The translations under genes were made by a program, and so were the position numbers. DNA of 64,000 bases from Streptomyces sp. CG 926 (lineage in GTDB: Bacteria > Actinomycetota > Actinomycetes > Streptomycetales > Streptomycetaceae), in contig NZ_QGGZ01000001.1 of assembly GCF_003148825.1 (NCBI RefSeq), positions 124,001 through 188,000 of the forward strand, in the 5' to 3' direction. The notes under the pieces were generated by a model. The model saw nothing but the letters and a program-made list of their open reading frames with translations. It made no database searches and was not told where the DNA came from. Shown here in pieces: positions 1 through 8,440 of this stretch (positions within the stretch are counted from its first letter, which is position 1; each line of letters starts with the position of its first letter).

Positions 1-1544
1 AGCGCGGGGGCGGACAGCGTGTCGGCCGCGCCGAGCAGGGAGGAGTCCACCCGTACTCCGTGACCGGTGCGTTCGCGCAGCAACAACCCGGCGAGGACGG
101 CCTCGGCACCGAGCAGTCCGCCCAGTACGTCGAGCAGGGTCATCAGCGAGGGCGCCGGGGCCTCGCCCTCGGGACGGACGGCCTCGCCGACGCCGGTACG
201 GGCCTGGACCATGAAGTCCGTGCCCATGGGGGCGTCCTCGATCCGATCGGCCCAGCCGCTGGTGTACGCGTAGACGAGCGCGGGATTGACCCGTGCGAGG
301 TCCGCGGAGTCGAGGCCGAGCTCGGCGGCCTTGCCCGGTGCCCAGTTGTGCAGGAAGACGTCGGCCCCGGCCGCCAACTCCCGCAGCCGCCGGCGGTCGC
401 CCTCCCGTTTGATGTCGATCTCGACGGCCCGCTTGCCCCGGTTGAGGGCGAGCCAGCGCGCCGAGATACCGGAGCAGGCCGGGGGCATGCCGCGCAGCGG
501 GTCGCCGCCCGGGGGTTCGATCCGGATCACGTCGGCGCCGAGGCTCCCGAGCAGGTGCGCGGCGAGCGGCGCCTGGATGCGGCGGCCCGCCTCCAGTACG
601 GTCAGCCCGGCCAACGGCCCGCCGGAATGTGCCGCGCCGGGCAGCCGGTGCGACCGGGCGGTGAGGCGGCCGGTGGCCGACGGGGCCAGGGACCAGGGGG
701 CGGCGCCGCCGCGTTCGGCCGCCCGTTCGGCTGCCCGTTCCGCGAGCGGGCGCAGGGCGCACACCTCGGTGCCGTAGGCGGCCGCGGCCCGCCGGATCCG
801 CTCCCAGGAGTGGGACCGGGCGGTGAGGTGGAGGGCGGCCGGGAAGGGGGCGCAGGCGGTGGCGTAGCGGAACTGGAAGGGCCGCCAGCCGGCCCGCAAG
901 GCGTCCGCGGGCGCGTCCAGGGCCTTCCAGAAGGCCGCCCAGGCGCCCGGGTCGAGTGTCTCCAGCTCGAAGAGGACACCGTCGGCCGAGGTGAACGGCG
1001 GCCCTCCGGGGGCCAGTTCGGCGGCCTCCCCCTCGTCCGCCCCGGCGGCGGCGAGGTACTGGGAGACCGCGAGCAGGCCCGCCCGGTCCGCACCCGTGGT
1101 GACCGCGCGGGCCACCCCGCCACGGGCCTGGCCCACGAGGGCCGCGAGCAGCCCCTGTACGGCCAGGATCCCGGTGGCGGTGGCCGCGTAGTCGACGGCG
1201 AGGCCGCGCGGGCCGCCGTCGCGCCGGCCGTGCACGGCCATGATGCCGGTGGCGGCCTGCACCGTGGCCTCGTCGACGAGCCCGCTCGCGGGATCCGCCC
1301 AGGTGGCGGTCGCGTGCGCCGGATCGAAACCGCCGCCCGTGAGCGTGGTGCCGCCGGTGGGTAGGGTGCCGTCGGTGATGGCGACGGTGCCGGCGGTCGC
1401 GCCCTCCTGTGCGGGGCGGTCCGTCCGTGCGCCGAGCAGCCTCAGGTGGTCGGCGATGACGCTCGTGATCTGCGGGGGCCCCGAGGTGTCGAAGCGCAGT
1501 GTGTCGAGCGGCCGGACCGTCTGCGTGGTTGCTGGTGACGCCAT
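1..1544 (-). CDS. CaiB/BaiF family CoA-transferase (3' end outside window)
   Basis: Class III CoA-transferase, which moves CoA between acyl groups. The reading frame opens with ATG at 1544, behind a GGAGAGG ribosome site, and runs off the left edge, so about 514 codons are visible. From about residue 305 there is a canonical CaiB core: LTVLEAGRRIQAPLAAHLLG, then RIEPPGGDPLRG, then LNRGKRAVEIDIK. The family's catalytic aspartate lies in GTDFMVQARTG, about residue 440. The first 300 residues resemble a weaker, diverged copy of the same fold, so the whole protein may be a tandem double-domain type. It diverges from the acyl-CoA dehydrogenase at 1687 across 142 bp, which suggests joint control of an acyl-CoA degradation step. 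The substrate is unknown. Confidence 0.88.
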   Translation of the reverse strand, partial: MASPATTQTVRPLDTLRFDTSGPPQITSVIADHLRLLGARTDRPAQEGATAGTVAITDGTLPTGGTTLTGGGFDPAHATATWADPASGLVDEATVQAATGIMAVHGRRDGGPRGLAVDYAATATGILAVQGLLAALVGQARGGVARAVTTGADRAGLLAVSQYLAAAGADEGEAAELAPGGPPFTSADGVLFELETLDPGAWAAFWKALDAPADALRAGWRPFQFRYATACAPFPAALHLTARSHSWERIRRAAAAYGTEVCALRPLAERAAERAAERGGAAPWSLAPSATGRLTARSHRLPGAAHSGGPLAGLTVLEAGRRIQAPLAAHLLGSLGADVIRIEPPGGDPLRGMPPACSGISARWLALNRGKRAVEIDIKREGDRRRLRELAAGADVFLHNWAPGKAAELGLDSADLARVNPALVYAYTSGWADRIEDAPMGTDFMVQARTGVGEAVRPEGEAPAPSLMTLLDVLGGLLGAEAVLAGLLLRERTGHGVRVDSSLLGAADTLSAPA

Positions 1545-1686
1545 GCCTCTCCTCTCCTGGCGCGGCGGTGGCCTGCGCCCGGGTCTTACCGAATGTGGGG
1601 AACCCGGGAGCGTCCGCGCCCGACCAGTTCCACGGACAGGGAGTCGGTCGGAGGTTCCCGCGAGTTCCCGAACGAGGAGGAAAGAA

Positions 1687-2898
1687 GTGACGGATCCAGG
1701 CGCGGGCCACCCCTTGGACGCACAACAGGCCATGGGTTCATCCGACTTGAGAGGAAGGATCGACCGGTTCGTCCGCTCCCGGGTGATCCCCCGCGAGGCG
1801 GTGCTGGACGGGGGTGGGCCCGCGGCGGCCGAGGCCCTGGCCGAACTGCGCGGCCAGGCGCAGGAGGAGGGCTTGTGGGCACTGCCGCTCCCGGAGGAAC
1901 TGGGCGGCGGCGGGCTCGGGTTCCGCGCGTACGCCGAACTGGCCGAGGCGGAGGGGGCCAGTGATCACGGTCCGGCCGCGCTGGGATCCGCCCCACTGCT
2001 CGACGTGACGATGCTGGCGCGGCACGCGGGCACCGCCGTCCGCGAGGCGTACCTGAAGCGGCTGGTCGCCGGGGAGATACGGACCTGCTACGCCATGACC
2101 GAGCCGGACGTCCCCGGTACCGATCCCCTGCGGACCGTTACCCGGGCCGAGCGCGGGCCGGACGGCAGTTGGCTCGTCACCGGCCGCAAATGGTTCACCT
2201 CGGGCGCCGCGGGCGCCGACCTGGTGACGGTCATGGCCCGCACCGGTGGGAGCGCCGGTGACCGCGAGGGGCTGTCGCTGCTGCTCGTGCCCACCGCGTC
2301 GGCCGGATTCCGCGTCGTGCGCGAGCTCCCCGTCCTCGGCGCGGGCGGCCAGTACGAGATCGAACTGGACCGGGTACGGGTGCCGGCGGACCATCTCCTC
2401 GGTGAGCCCGGGGACGCGCTCACCATCGCCGGTGAGCGGCTGCAGCTCGGCCGTACGCTGCGCTGCCTGCGCTGGCTCGGGCAGGCCCGGCGGGCCTTCG
2501 ACCTCATGTGCGAGCGGGCCGCCACCCGCAGCGGATCCCGTGGGCCCCTCGCCGACCAACAGCTGGTCCAGAGTCACGTCTTCGACGCCCTGCTGGCCCT
2601 GCGCACCACCCGCCCGCTGGTGCACGAGGCGGTGGCGCTGCTCGACGCCGGGCGGGACGCGCGGACGGAGGTGGGGCTCGCCAAGGTCGCCGCCGCGCGC
2701 ATGCTCCAACAGGTCGCGGACTCCGCCATCCAGGTCCACGGCGCCGCCGGGCTCGGCCCGGACACCCCGCTGCCCGGACTCCTCCGCACGGGCCGGGCCG
2801 CCCGCATCCTCGACGGCCCGGACGAGCTGCACATCACCTCGGTGGCCCGCCGGGTCCTGCGCGGGTACGGGCGGGACGGCGTCGCGCCGGGGGTGTAG
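1687..2898 (+). CDS. Acyl-CoA dehydrogenase
   Basis: FAD-dependent acyl-CoA dehydrogenase of 403 aa, close to the family's usual 380-400. GTG at 1687 is chosen because GAGGAGGAAAGAA directly precedes it; the open frame extends further upstream but without protein-like sequence. The helical N-terminal domain, the beta-domain signature CYAMTEPDVPGTDP (about residues 138-151), WFTSGAAGADLV and the C-terminal helices ending in QVHGAAGLGPDTPLPGLLR are all visible. The usual catalytic Glu position near the C-terminal bundle cannot be assigned with confidence. It probably oxidises the CoA thioester handled by the divergent CoA-transferase. The gene ends before a strong two-part hairpin at 2974-3045. 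Confidence 0.92.
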   Translation: MTDPGAGHPLDAQQAMGSSDLRGRIDRFVRSRVIPREAVLDGGGPAAAEALAELRGQAQEEGLWALPLPEELGGGGLGFRAYAELAEAEGASDHGPAALGSAPLLDVTMLARHAGTAVREAYLKRLVAGEIRTCYAMTEPDVPGTDPLRTVTRAERGPDGSWLVTGRKWFTSGAAGADLVTVMARTGGSAGDREGLSLLLVPTASAGFRVVRELPVLGAGGQYEIELDRVRVPADHLLGEPGDALTIAGERLQLGRTLRCLRWLGQARRAFDLMCERAATRSGSRGPLADQQLVQSHVFDALLALRTTRPLVHEAVALLDAGRDARTEVGLAKVAAARMLQQVADSAIQVHGAAGLGPDTPLPGLLRTGRAARILDGPDELHITSVARRVLRGYGRDGVAPGV

Positions 2899-2973
2899 GG
2901 GGTGCCCGGCGCAGCGGCGCCGGCCCCGGGCGCAGCCGTGGATGTCGGCCCCGGCACGTACGGAAAGGGACGG

Positions 2974-3045
2974 CCCAGGTCGTCGGGGCCCCGGGTGGAG
3001 GGGCGCCCGTGTACCGGACGTACTCGGGCGCCCCGACAACCTGGG
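2974..3045. terminator. Nested hairpin between convergent genes
   Basis: An outer 16-bp stem (CCCAGGTCGTCGGGGC at 2974-2989 with 3030-3045, one G-T mismatch) competes with an inner perfect 10-bp stem (GGGGCGCCCG at 3000-3009 with 3025-3034). It lies between the stops of the acyl-CoA dehydrogenase (+) and the GH88 hydrolase (-). It should act as a two-way, U-less terminator. The rest of 2899-3127 shows nothing else. Confidence 0.7.
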
Positions 3046-3127
3046 CGTCGCCCCGGACCGAGTCCCGGGGGGGGGATGAGGTGCCGTGCCGGGCGGGCCG
3101 GGCCCGACAGGATCCGGAAGAGACGGT

Positions 3128-4234
3128 CTAGACGCGGGTGATGTCGACGACCCCGTGCACGGCGGCGAGGCCGAGCGCCAGGAAGAAGTCGCCCCACACG
3201 AGCTCGTGCCGGACGGCCAACCCCTTCCCGGCGTCGTAGCAGCCGTCCAGCAGCATCCCCGGCGGGCGCCCGGAGTCCGGGCCGGTGACGTGGCGCTCCG
3301 CGAGCCGGCGGAGGGTCGCCTCGGCCCGGTACGCGTATCCGGCCGCCCGCGGGCCGGGCACCCGGGCGAGTTTCAGCAGGGCGACCGCGGTGATCGCGGC
3401 GGCGGAGGTGTCGAGCGGCCCGTCCGGGCGGCCCGCCTCGGCCACCGGGACGAGGCCGCCGGCCGGGGACTCGCCGCCCGCCGCCAGGAGTTCGGCCGCC
3501 AGGAGTTCCGCCGCCGCGTCGAGCCGGGCGGCGGCCGGGCCGGGCCGGGCCAGGTCCGGTCGGAGCAGGGCGTCGGCCACCGCCAGGAGCAGCCAGGCGC
3601 GGCCCCGGCTCCAGCCCGGTGGCGGGTCGGCGCGGGGTTGCCAGCCCGCGACCGCGTCGAAGCTCAGGGCTGGAGCCGGCGCACCGGGACTCGCGCGCAG
3701 GCACAGTTCGAGGTGGCGGTTCAGGTGGGCCGCGGCTGCTGCGGCGCCCTGCGGTCCGGCCCCGGCCAGCAGGGGTACGGTCCCGGGCACGCCGTCCACG
3801 CGGGCGAGCAGGCGGGGTCCGCCGAGCGCGTCCCCCCAGGGCACGAGCCCGAGTTCGTGGTCGTAGGCCGACAGCACGGCCCGGGCGGCGAGGCCTTGGA
3901 GCTCGGTGGCCTGGGCGTCGTCCCCGGCCGGAGCGGTCCCGTACCAGAAGATCAGGCCACGGGTGGCGGTGTCGGCCCCTGCCCATGGTTCGAGGCGGGC
4001 CGTGCACGCGGCGGCGGCCCGCCGGTCGGCGGCGTCGCCGGTGTACCGGGCCCGTAGCCAGAGCAGCCCGGCCCAGAACCCGCCGGTCCACGAGCCGCGG
4101 CCGGTGGTCGTCCACCGGCCGTCGGCCGGATCGGCGTACAGCGGGAAGCGGGGGCCGACCGACTCGGCGGTCACCGCCACCCGTGCCATGACGGCCGCGA
4201 GGGCCGGGCCCGGCTCGGCGCCGCCCGCGCTCAT
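3128..4234 (-). CDS. Glycoside hydrolase family 88/105-like protein
   Basis: Protein of 368 aa with an alpha/alpha-barrel, resembling unsaturated glucuronyl or rhamnogalacturonyl hydrolases, which hydrate the 4,5-unsaturated sugar left by polysaccharide lyases. Visible motifs are WTGGFWAGLLWLRARYTGD near the N-terminus, SRGRAWLLLAVAD (family WxRGxAW motif) in the middle, and DTSAAAITAVALLKLA towards the C-terminus. No signal peptide is present, so it should be cytoplasmic. ATG at 4234 overlaps the stop of the upstream MFS gene (ATGA), so the two are translationally coupled. The likely scenario is that the transporter imports the oligosaccharide that this enzyme opens. Exact sugar specificity is not readable. 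Confidence 0.85.
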   Translation of the reverse strand: MSAGGAEPGPALAAVMARVAVTAESVGPRFPLYADPADGRWTTTGRGSWTGGFWAGLLWLRARYTGDAADRRAAAACTARLEPWAGADTATRGLIFWYGTAPAGDDAQATELQGLAARAVLSAYDHELGLVPWGDALGGPRLLARVDGVPGTVPLLAGAGPQGAAAAAAHLNRHLELCLRASPGAPAPALSFDAVAGWQPRADPPPGWSRGRAWLLLAVADALLRPDLARPGPAAARLDAAAELLAAELLAAGGESPAGGLVPVAEAGRPDGPLDTSAAAITAVALLKLARVPGPRAAGYAYRAEATLRRLAERHVTGPDSGRPPGMLLDGCYDAGKGLAVRHELVWGDFFLALGLAAVHGVVDITRV

Positions 4235-5499
4235 GCCGCGCCCCCCCGCCGGTCCCGGACGGCCCACGCGAACGCGACGACCGCCGCCGCCGCGAACTCC
4301 GCCGCGACCAGCAGCCAGCCCGGCCCGTACCGGTCGCTCTGCGCGAGCACGCCGAAGAGGGGCGGGCCCACCGCGAATCCGCCGAAGAACCCGGCCGCGA
4401 CCAGCGCCGAGTCCTGTCCGGCGCGGCCGGGGGCGGCCCGCTGCATGACCAGCACCATCGAGACGGCGTTGCCGGAGACGGCGAAGACGCCGACGGCGAT
4501 CGCGCCGACCCACACCAGCGGTCCGGCCAGCAGGGCGGCCGCCAGCAGCACCGCCGCGCCCAGCGCCCCGCACGCCAGCCACCCCGGGAGCCACTCGGCC
4601 CGCCCGGGCCGGGCCGCCTTCGACCATCCGACCCGGCCCGCTATGCCCGCCACACCGAGTACGGCGACGAGGGCGGCCGCCGCCGTCGGGCCCATCCCCA
4701 GGCGCTCGGCGCCGAAGAGGGCGAGGTAGGTGTTGACCGAGGCGATGCCGGCGCCGAGGAACAGCGAGAAGACGGCCAACCAGGCCACCATGCCCCGCGG
4801 TACGAGAGCCGTAGGGGGCCCCGAGGGCGGCGGGGCGGGGTCGGTGGGCAGGACGCGCAGCGCCCACAGCCCGGCGAGGAGGGCGGCGCCGGCGCCGGTC
4901 CAGACAGCGCCCCGCCAGCCGATGCCGCCCGCGAGCAGCGCGAGCGGCAGTCCGGCGGCGAAGGCGCCGAGCTGCACCCCGGACTGCTTGAGCCCGGTCA
5001 CCGCGCCCCGCCGGGCGGGCGGAACGGCACGCAGCACGGCCTTGTTGGTGGCCGGGTTGGCCAGCGCCTGGGGTACGCCGCCCAGGGCGACGGTGCCGAG
5101 CAGCAGACCGGGGCCGGGCGCGGCGCCGATCAGGGCGAGGGCCGCGGCCGAGAGCAGCAGCAGGACCACCAGGGAGCGGCGCGGTCCGATCCGGTCCACG
5201 ATCCGGCCGCCGGCCGGGGACAGGACGGCGGCGGTCCCGAAACCGATCGTGGTCGTCAGCCCCAGCACGGCCGGGGACACCCCGAGTTCGGTGACCAGGC
5301 GCGGGCCCAGCGCCCCGAGGAGGAACAGCTGGAGCATCGAGAACGCCATGGCGCAGGTGAGCAGCGCGGTCAACTGCCGCCCGGCACCGTCGTCCTTCGC
5401 GGTCGGCGACGCGGTCGCCGCCCCCGCAGCCGTACCCTTCGCAGCCGTTCCTCTCGCCGTCCCCCTCTCCGGCTCCCTGGCCGCCCCTTGCGCCGTCAC
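4231..5499 (-). CDS. MFS transporter, coupled to the GH88 gene
   Basis: Major facilitator of 422 aa with about 12 hydrophobic segments. The loop-2 motif GGRIVDRIGPRRS is clear. GTG at 5499 follows GGGAAGGGAGACTTC; the 34 codons upstream of it are not protein-like. The N-terminus before the first membrane segment is unusually rich in Ala, Thr and Gly and carries short repeats (GTARGTAAKGTAAGAATA). The last base of its stop region overlaps the start of the GH88 hydrolase, which points to uptake of a sugar or uronide oligomer. Drug efflux is the alternative, but the neighbour argues against it. Confidence 0.85.
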   Translation of the reverse strand: MTAQGAAREPERGTARGTAAKGTAAGAATASPTAKDDGAGRQLTALLTCAMAFSMLQLFLLGALGPRLVTELGVSPAVLGLTTTIGFGTAAVLSPAGGRIVDRIGPRRSLVVLLLLSAAALALIGAAPGPGLLLGTVALGGVPQALANPATNKAVLRAVPPARRGAVTGLKQSGVQLGAFAAGLPLALLAGGIGWRGAVWTGAGAALLAGLWALRVLPTDPAPPPSGPPTALVPRGMVAWLAVFSLFLGAGIASVNTYLALFGAERLGMGPTAAAALVAVLGVAGIAGRVGWSKAARPGRAEWLPGWLACGALGAAVLLAAALLAGPLVWVGAIAVGVFAVSGNAVSMVLVMQRAAPGRAGQDSALVAAGFFGGFAVGPPLFGVLAQSDRYGPGWLLVAAEFAAAAVVAFAWAVRDRRGGAA

Positions 5500-5703
5500 G
5501 AAGTCTCCCTTCCCAGGACGTTGAACTCTTCGACCGAGCGGGTAGGCAGTCGGATGGAGCGGCGGGGAGGTTCCCTCCCTCCGCTGTGCCCTGCACCACA
5601 CGAGGCGGGCGACCCGGCCCTGACAGGCCGGGACGCGGGAACTTGTCCGGAAGTGCGCACCCTGATGTGCGGCTCGGGAGGCCGGTGCGAGGATGAGCCC
5701 TCC

Positions 5704-6441
5704 ATGAACCCGGTCCGCTGTTTACGAGCGCTACGGGCTGCGGTGTTCGCAGCCCTCTGCGTGGTGCTCGCGGCGACCGGACACCTGCTCATGTCCGGTG
5801 CGGCGGTGCCCTGGTGGGCCTTGACCGTCGCCTTCCCGAGCACGGCTGCCACGGCGTGGGCCCTCGCGGGACGTGAACGCGGGCTGCTCGCCGTCACGAC
5901 GGCGGCCGTCGCCGTCCAGGCGGTGCTCCACACCGGTTTCGCTCTCTCCCAGTCCCTCGTCGGGCCGGCCGCGCCGAGCGGATCCGGGCAGATGTCCTCG
6001 ATGTCCTCGATGGCGCCGATGGCGCGGACCGCGCGGCCGACCGGCCTCGGGACGCCCGAGGCCACCGCCCACACCCACCACGCCATGCACGGGGCGACGG
6101 ACGCCGCGTCCACCCTGACCGGTGCGACCGGCGGGCCGTTGCCGGGCGGGATGCACGAGGCCGGCGCGATGTCGCCGGTCGGCATGCTGGCCGCGCACCT
6201 GCTGGCCGCCTTGCTGTGCGGGCTGTGGCTCGCCCACGGCGAGCGAGCCGCCTTCCGTGTGGTGCGCGCCGTCGCCGGACGCCTGTGGACTCCACTGCGT
6301 CTGCTGCTCCGTACGGTGGTGCCCGCGCACCGACCACCCGTCCGCATCCGCCGCCGGCGCCACAACCGCGCGCCGCGCCGGCTCTTCCTCGTCCACGCCA
6401 TCACCTCACGGGGTCCGCCGGCGGGAACCGCTGTCCTTTGA
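5704..6441 (+). CDS. Met/His-rich membrane protein with a TTA codon
   Basis: Hypothetical membrane protein of 245 aa. There are three N-terminal hydrophobic segments (residues about 7-30, 36-52, 58-80), then an extracytoplasmic loop rich in Met and His (MSSMSSMAPMAR, HTHHAMH, GGMHEAGAMSP), then one more helix (PVGMLAAHLLAALLCGLWLAHG) and an Arg-rich tail. The Met/His loop resembles copper-binding segments of periplasmic metal proteins. Codon 7 is TTA (5722-5724), the rare leucine codon read by the bldA tRNA in Streptomyces, so translation may be tied to development. It precedes the ECF sigma gene by 144 bp. No family name is assigned. Confidence 0.8.
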   Translation: MNPVRCLRALRAAVFAALCVVLAATGHLLMSGAAVPWWALTVAFPSTAATAWALAGRERGLLAVTTAAVAVQAVLHTGFALSQSLVGPAAPSGSGQMSSMSSMAPMARTARPTGLGTPEATAHTHHAMHGATDAASTLTGATGGPLPGGMHEAGAMSPVGMLAAHLLAALLCGLWLAHGERAAFRVVRAVAGRLWTPLRLLLRTVVPAHRPPVRIRRRRHNRAPRRLFLVHAITSRGPPAGTAVL

Positions 6442-6585
6442 CAGCTGGTTCCCCGAGCCGCGACCGCGACCGCGTTCGCACCCGCACACCGCGCCTCGGG
6501 CCTCGGCCATGCCGTTCGGCAGGCCGCACCCTTCACCGGCCCCGCCCGCTCGCGGCGCCGGACTCCCTTTGCCCGTAAGGACCTT

Positions 6586-7308
6586 GTGGCGATGACTGCT
6601 GCCCTGACGACCCCGTCGACCCCGTCGACCTCCTCGACCCCCTCCTGTACGGCCGGCGACCGGCCGGCTCGGCGTACCCCCGATTCCGACGCGGCGGTGA
6701 CCCGGCTGGCGCTGGACGCCCGCGACGGCGATCCGGTCAAGACCGACCGGTTCGTGCGCGCGCTCCACCGCGACGTCTGGCGCTACGTGGCCTACCTCAG
6801 CGCCGACACCCAGGCGGCCGACGACCTCACCCAGGACGTCTTCCTGCGCGCGCTGGCGAGCCTGCACCGGTTCGAGGGCCGTTCCTCCGCGCGCACCTGG
6901 CTGCTGTCCATAGCCCGTCGCACGGTCGTGGACAGCCTGCGCCGCGCCGCCGCCCGGCCCAGACTCTCCGACCGCTGCGACTGGCAGACGGCGGCCGAGC
7001 AGACCCAGCCGTACGACGTGCCGGGCTTCGAGGACGGCATCGCGCTGGCGGAACTGCTCGCCGTGATCCCGTCCGAGCGCCGGGAGGCCCTGGTCCTGAC
7101 CCAGTTGCTGGGCCTGTCCTACGCCGAGGCGGCCACGGCCGTCGGCTGCCCGATCGGTACGGTCCGCTCCCGGGTCGCCCGCGCCCGTACCTCCCTGATC
7201 GCGCTCCTGACGGACACCCGGACGACGGAGCCGGCGCCGGAGCCCCCGGCGCCGCGGCACGAGCGGGCCGGGGAACGCATGCTCACGGCGGCCACGGCGC
7301 TCGCCTGA
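6586..7308 (+). CDS. ECF-type RNA polymerase sigma factor
   Basis: Sigma-70 family, extracytoplasmic-function class, 240 aa. Region 2 is seen in DVWRYVAYLSADTQAADDLT and in RTWLLSIARRTVVDSLRR. Region 4, with its helix-turn-helix, is LGLSYAEAATAVGCPIGTVR. GTG at 6586 sits 5 bases after AAGG; an ATG six bases later (6592) is equally possible. The first 35 residues are a low-complexity Thr/Ser/Pro run that precedes the fold. No anti-sigma gene with a zinc-binding motif lies beside it. The only close neighbour in the same direction is the Met/His-rich membrane protein, which could be the sensor. Confidence 0.93.
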   Translation: MAMTAALTTPSTPSTSSTPSCTAGDRPARRTPDSDAAVTRLALDARDGDPVKTDRFVRALHRDVWRYVAYLSADTQAADDLTQDVFLRALASLHRFEGRSSARTWLLSIARRTVVDSLRRAAARPRLSDRCDWQTAAEQTQPYDVPGFEDGIALAELLAVIPSERREALVLTQLLGLSYAEAATAVGCPIGTVRSRVARARTSLIALLTDTRTTEPAPEPPAPRHERAGERMLTAATALA

Positions 7309-7753
7309 GCCGCCGGCCGCGCCGGCGGACGTATGCATAGGAGGGGAGGGCTGCGGGCGCCGTGAGCGGCCGCAGCCTTCCCGCGTCGGCCCACCACGAT
7401 GAACAGGCTTGTCCGGTACGGGAGTTGCAGCGGGCTGCCCGGTCGCAACGCCGAGGCCTGCGAGCGGCGCGCGCGGTATGACGGGCACGCGGGCAGGGTC
7501 GGACCGGACCGGGGCACGACGGGGCACAACAGGGCACGACGGCACCACGCGGCCGAACGTGCGGGCGCGCCGCAAGATATCAGCCTTCCGCGCGGTCGCC
7601 GGGATGTTTGTCCGATGGTGATGTCCTACGGCCTCGGCGCCGCGCCCGGCACTAGCGTCCGGGACACCCCGGGAATGCGGGTGCGCACCGCACAGTTCGT
7701 GCGGACCCTCCTGCCCCGCCACCCCCTCCCGGCCCTTGGAGCGAGGAGGCACA
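7309..7753. other. Intergenic stretch with hairpins and a short tandem repeat
   Basis: These 445 bases have no convincing gene. Just after the sigma stop there is an 8-bp hairpin (CCGCCGGC, loop CGC, 7310-7328) and then a second (GGCTGCGG at 7349-7356 with 7370-7377), together a likely terminator. Further on come three 10-bp repeats at 7511-7540. The last 150 bases should hold the promoter of the DUF4142/DUF1996 pair, but no clear -35/-10 pair stands out. Confidence 0.5.
7511..7540. repeat. Three tandem 10-bp repeats
   Basis: GGGGCACGAC, GGGGCACAAC and AGGGCACGAC follow each other directly, with a fourth degenerate unit (GGCACCACGC) after them. The position is about 215 bp upstream of the DUF4142 start. 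The function is unknown; it could be a regulator site or simple slippage. Confidence 0.6.
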
Positions 7754-8431
7754 GTGCCGTCATTGCGGCGGAGATCCATCAGCAGTTTGTCGGTGGCCAC
7801 GCGATACACGATCGGAAGCGGCCTGGTCATCACCGCCCTTGCCCTCACACTGATCGCGCTTCTGATCCCCGTGGACAGTTTCGGCAGCCGGCCCGCGGCC
7901 GCCGTGGCGGGTCCGGCAGGTGACGACGACGGCGGCGGAACGTTGAGCACGGCCTACGGACCGCTGACCGCCGCGGACCGGGACTTCGTCCGCAAGGTCC
8001 GGCTCGCCGGGCTCTGGGAGCTGCCCGCCGGCCGCCAGGCCCAGCAGCGCGGGTCCAAACCGGCGATCAAGACGGCCGGCCAGCACCTGATCGACGGCCA
8101 CACCGAGCTGGACCGGCAGGTCATCCAGGTGGGCCAGGCCCTCGGCGTCGACCTGCCCAACCAGCCTTCCGCCCAGCAGCAGGACTGGCTGGGCCAGATG
8201 AACCGCGCACGTGGGGAGGAGTACGAACGGCTCTTCGTCCAGCTGCTGCGACGAGCGCACGGAAAGGTGTTCGCCCTGCTGGCCGGAATCCGGGCACAGA
8301 CCAAGAACTCCATGGTCCGAGCCCTCGCCACGTCCGCCAACAACACGGTTCTGGACCACATCACGGTCCTCGAAGACACCGGACTCGTCGACTTCGACGC
8401 GCTCTCTGACAATGTCCAACCGACGAAGTGA
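7754..8431 (+). CDS. Secreted DUF4142 protein
   Basis: Protein of 225 aa with one N-terminal membrane anchor or signal (TIGSGLVITALALTLIALLI) and an extracytoplasmic all-helical DUF4142 (ferritin-like) domain. The domain starts at LTAADRDFVRKVRLAGLWEL and includes a conserved LIDGHTELDRQV and NNTVLDHITVLEDTGLVD. GTG at 7754 follows GAGGAGG. It is 9 bp upstream of the DUF1996 gene, so both are one operon for exported proteins. Molecular function is not established for the family. Confidence 0.88.
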   Translation: MPSLRRRSISSLSVATRYTIGSGLVITALALTLIALLIPVDSFGSRPAAAVAGPAGDDDGGGTLSTAYGPLTAADRDFVRKVRLAGLWELPAGRQAQQRGSKPAIKTAGQHLIDGHTELDRQVIQVGQALGVDLPNQPSAQQQDWLGQMNRARGEEYERLFVQLLRRAHGKVFALLAGIRAQTKNSMVRALATSANNTVLDHITVLEDTGLVDFDALSDNVQPTK

Positions 8432-8440
8432 AGTGATCGC

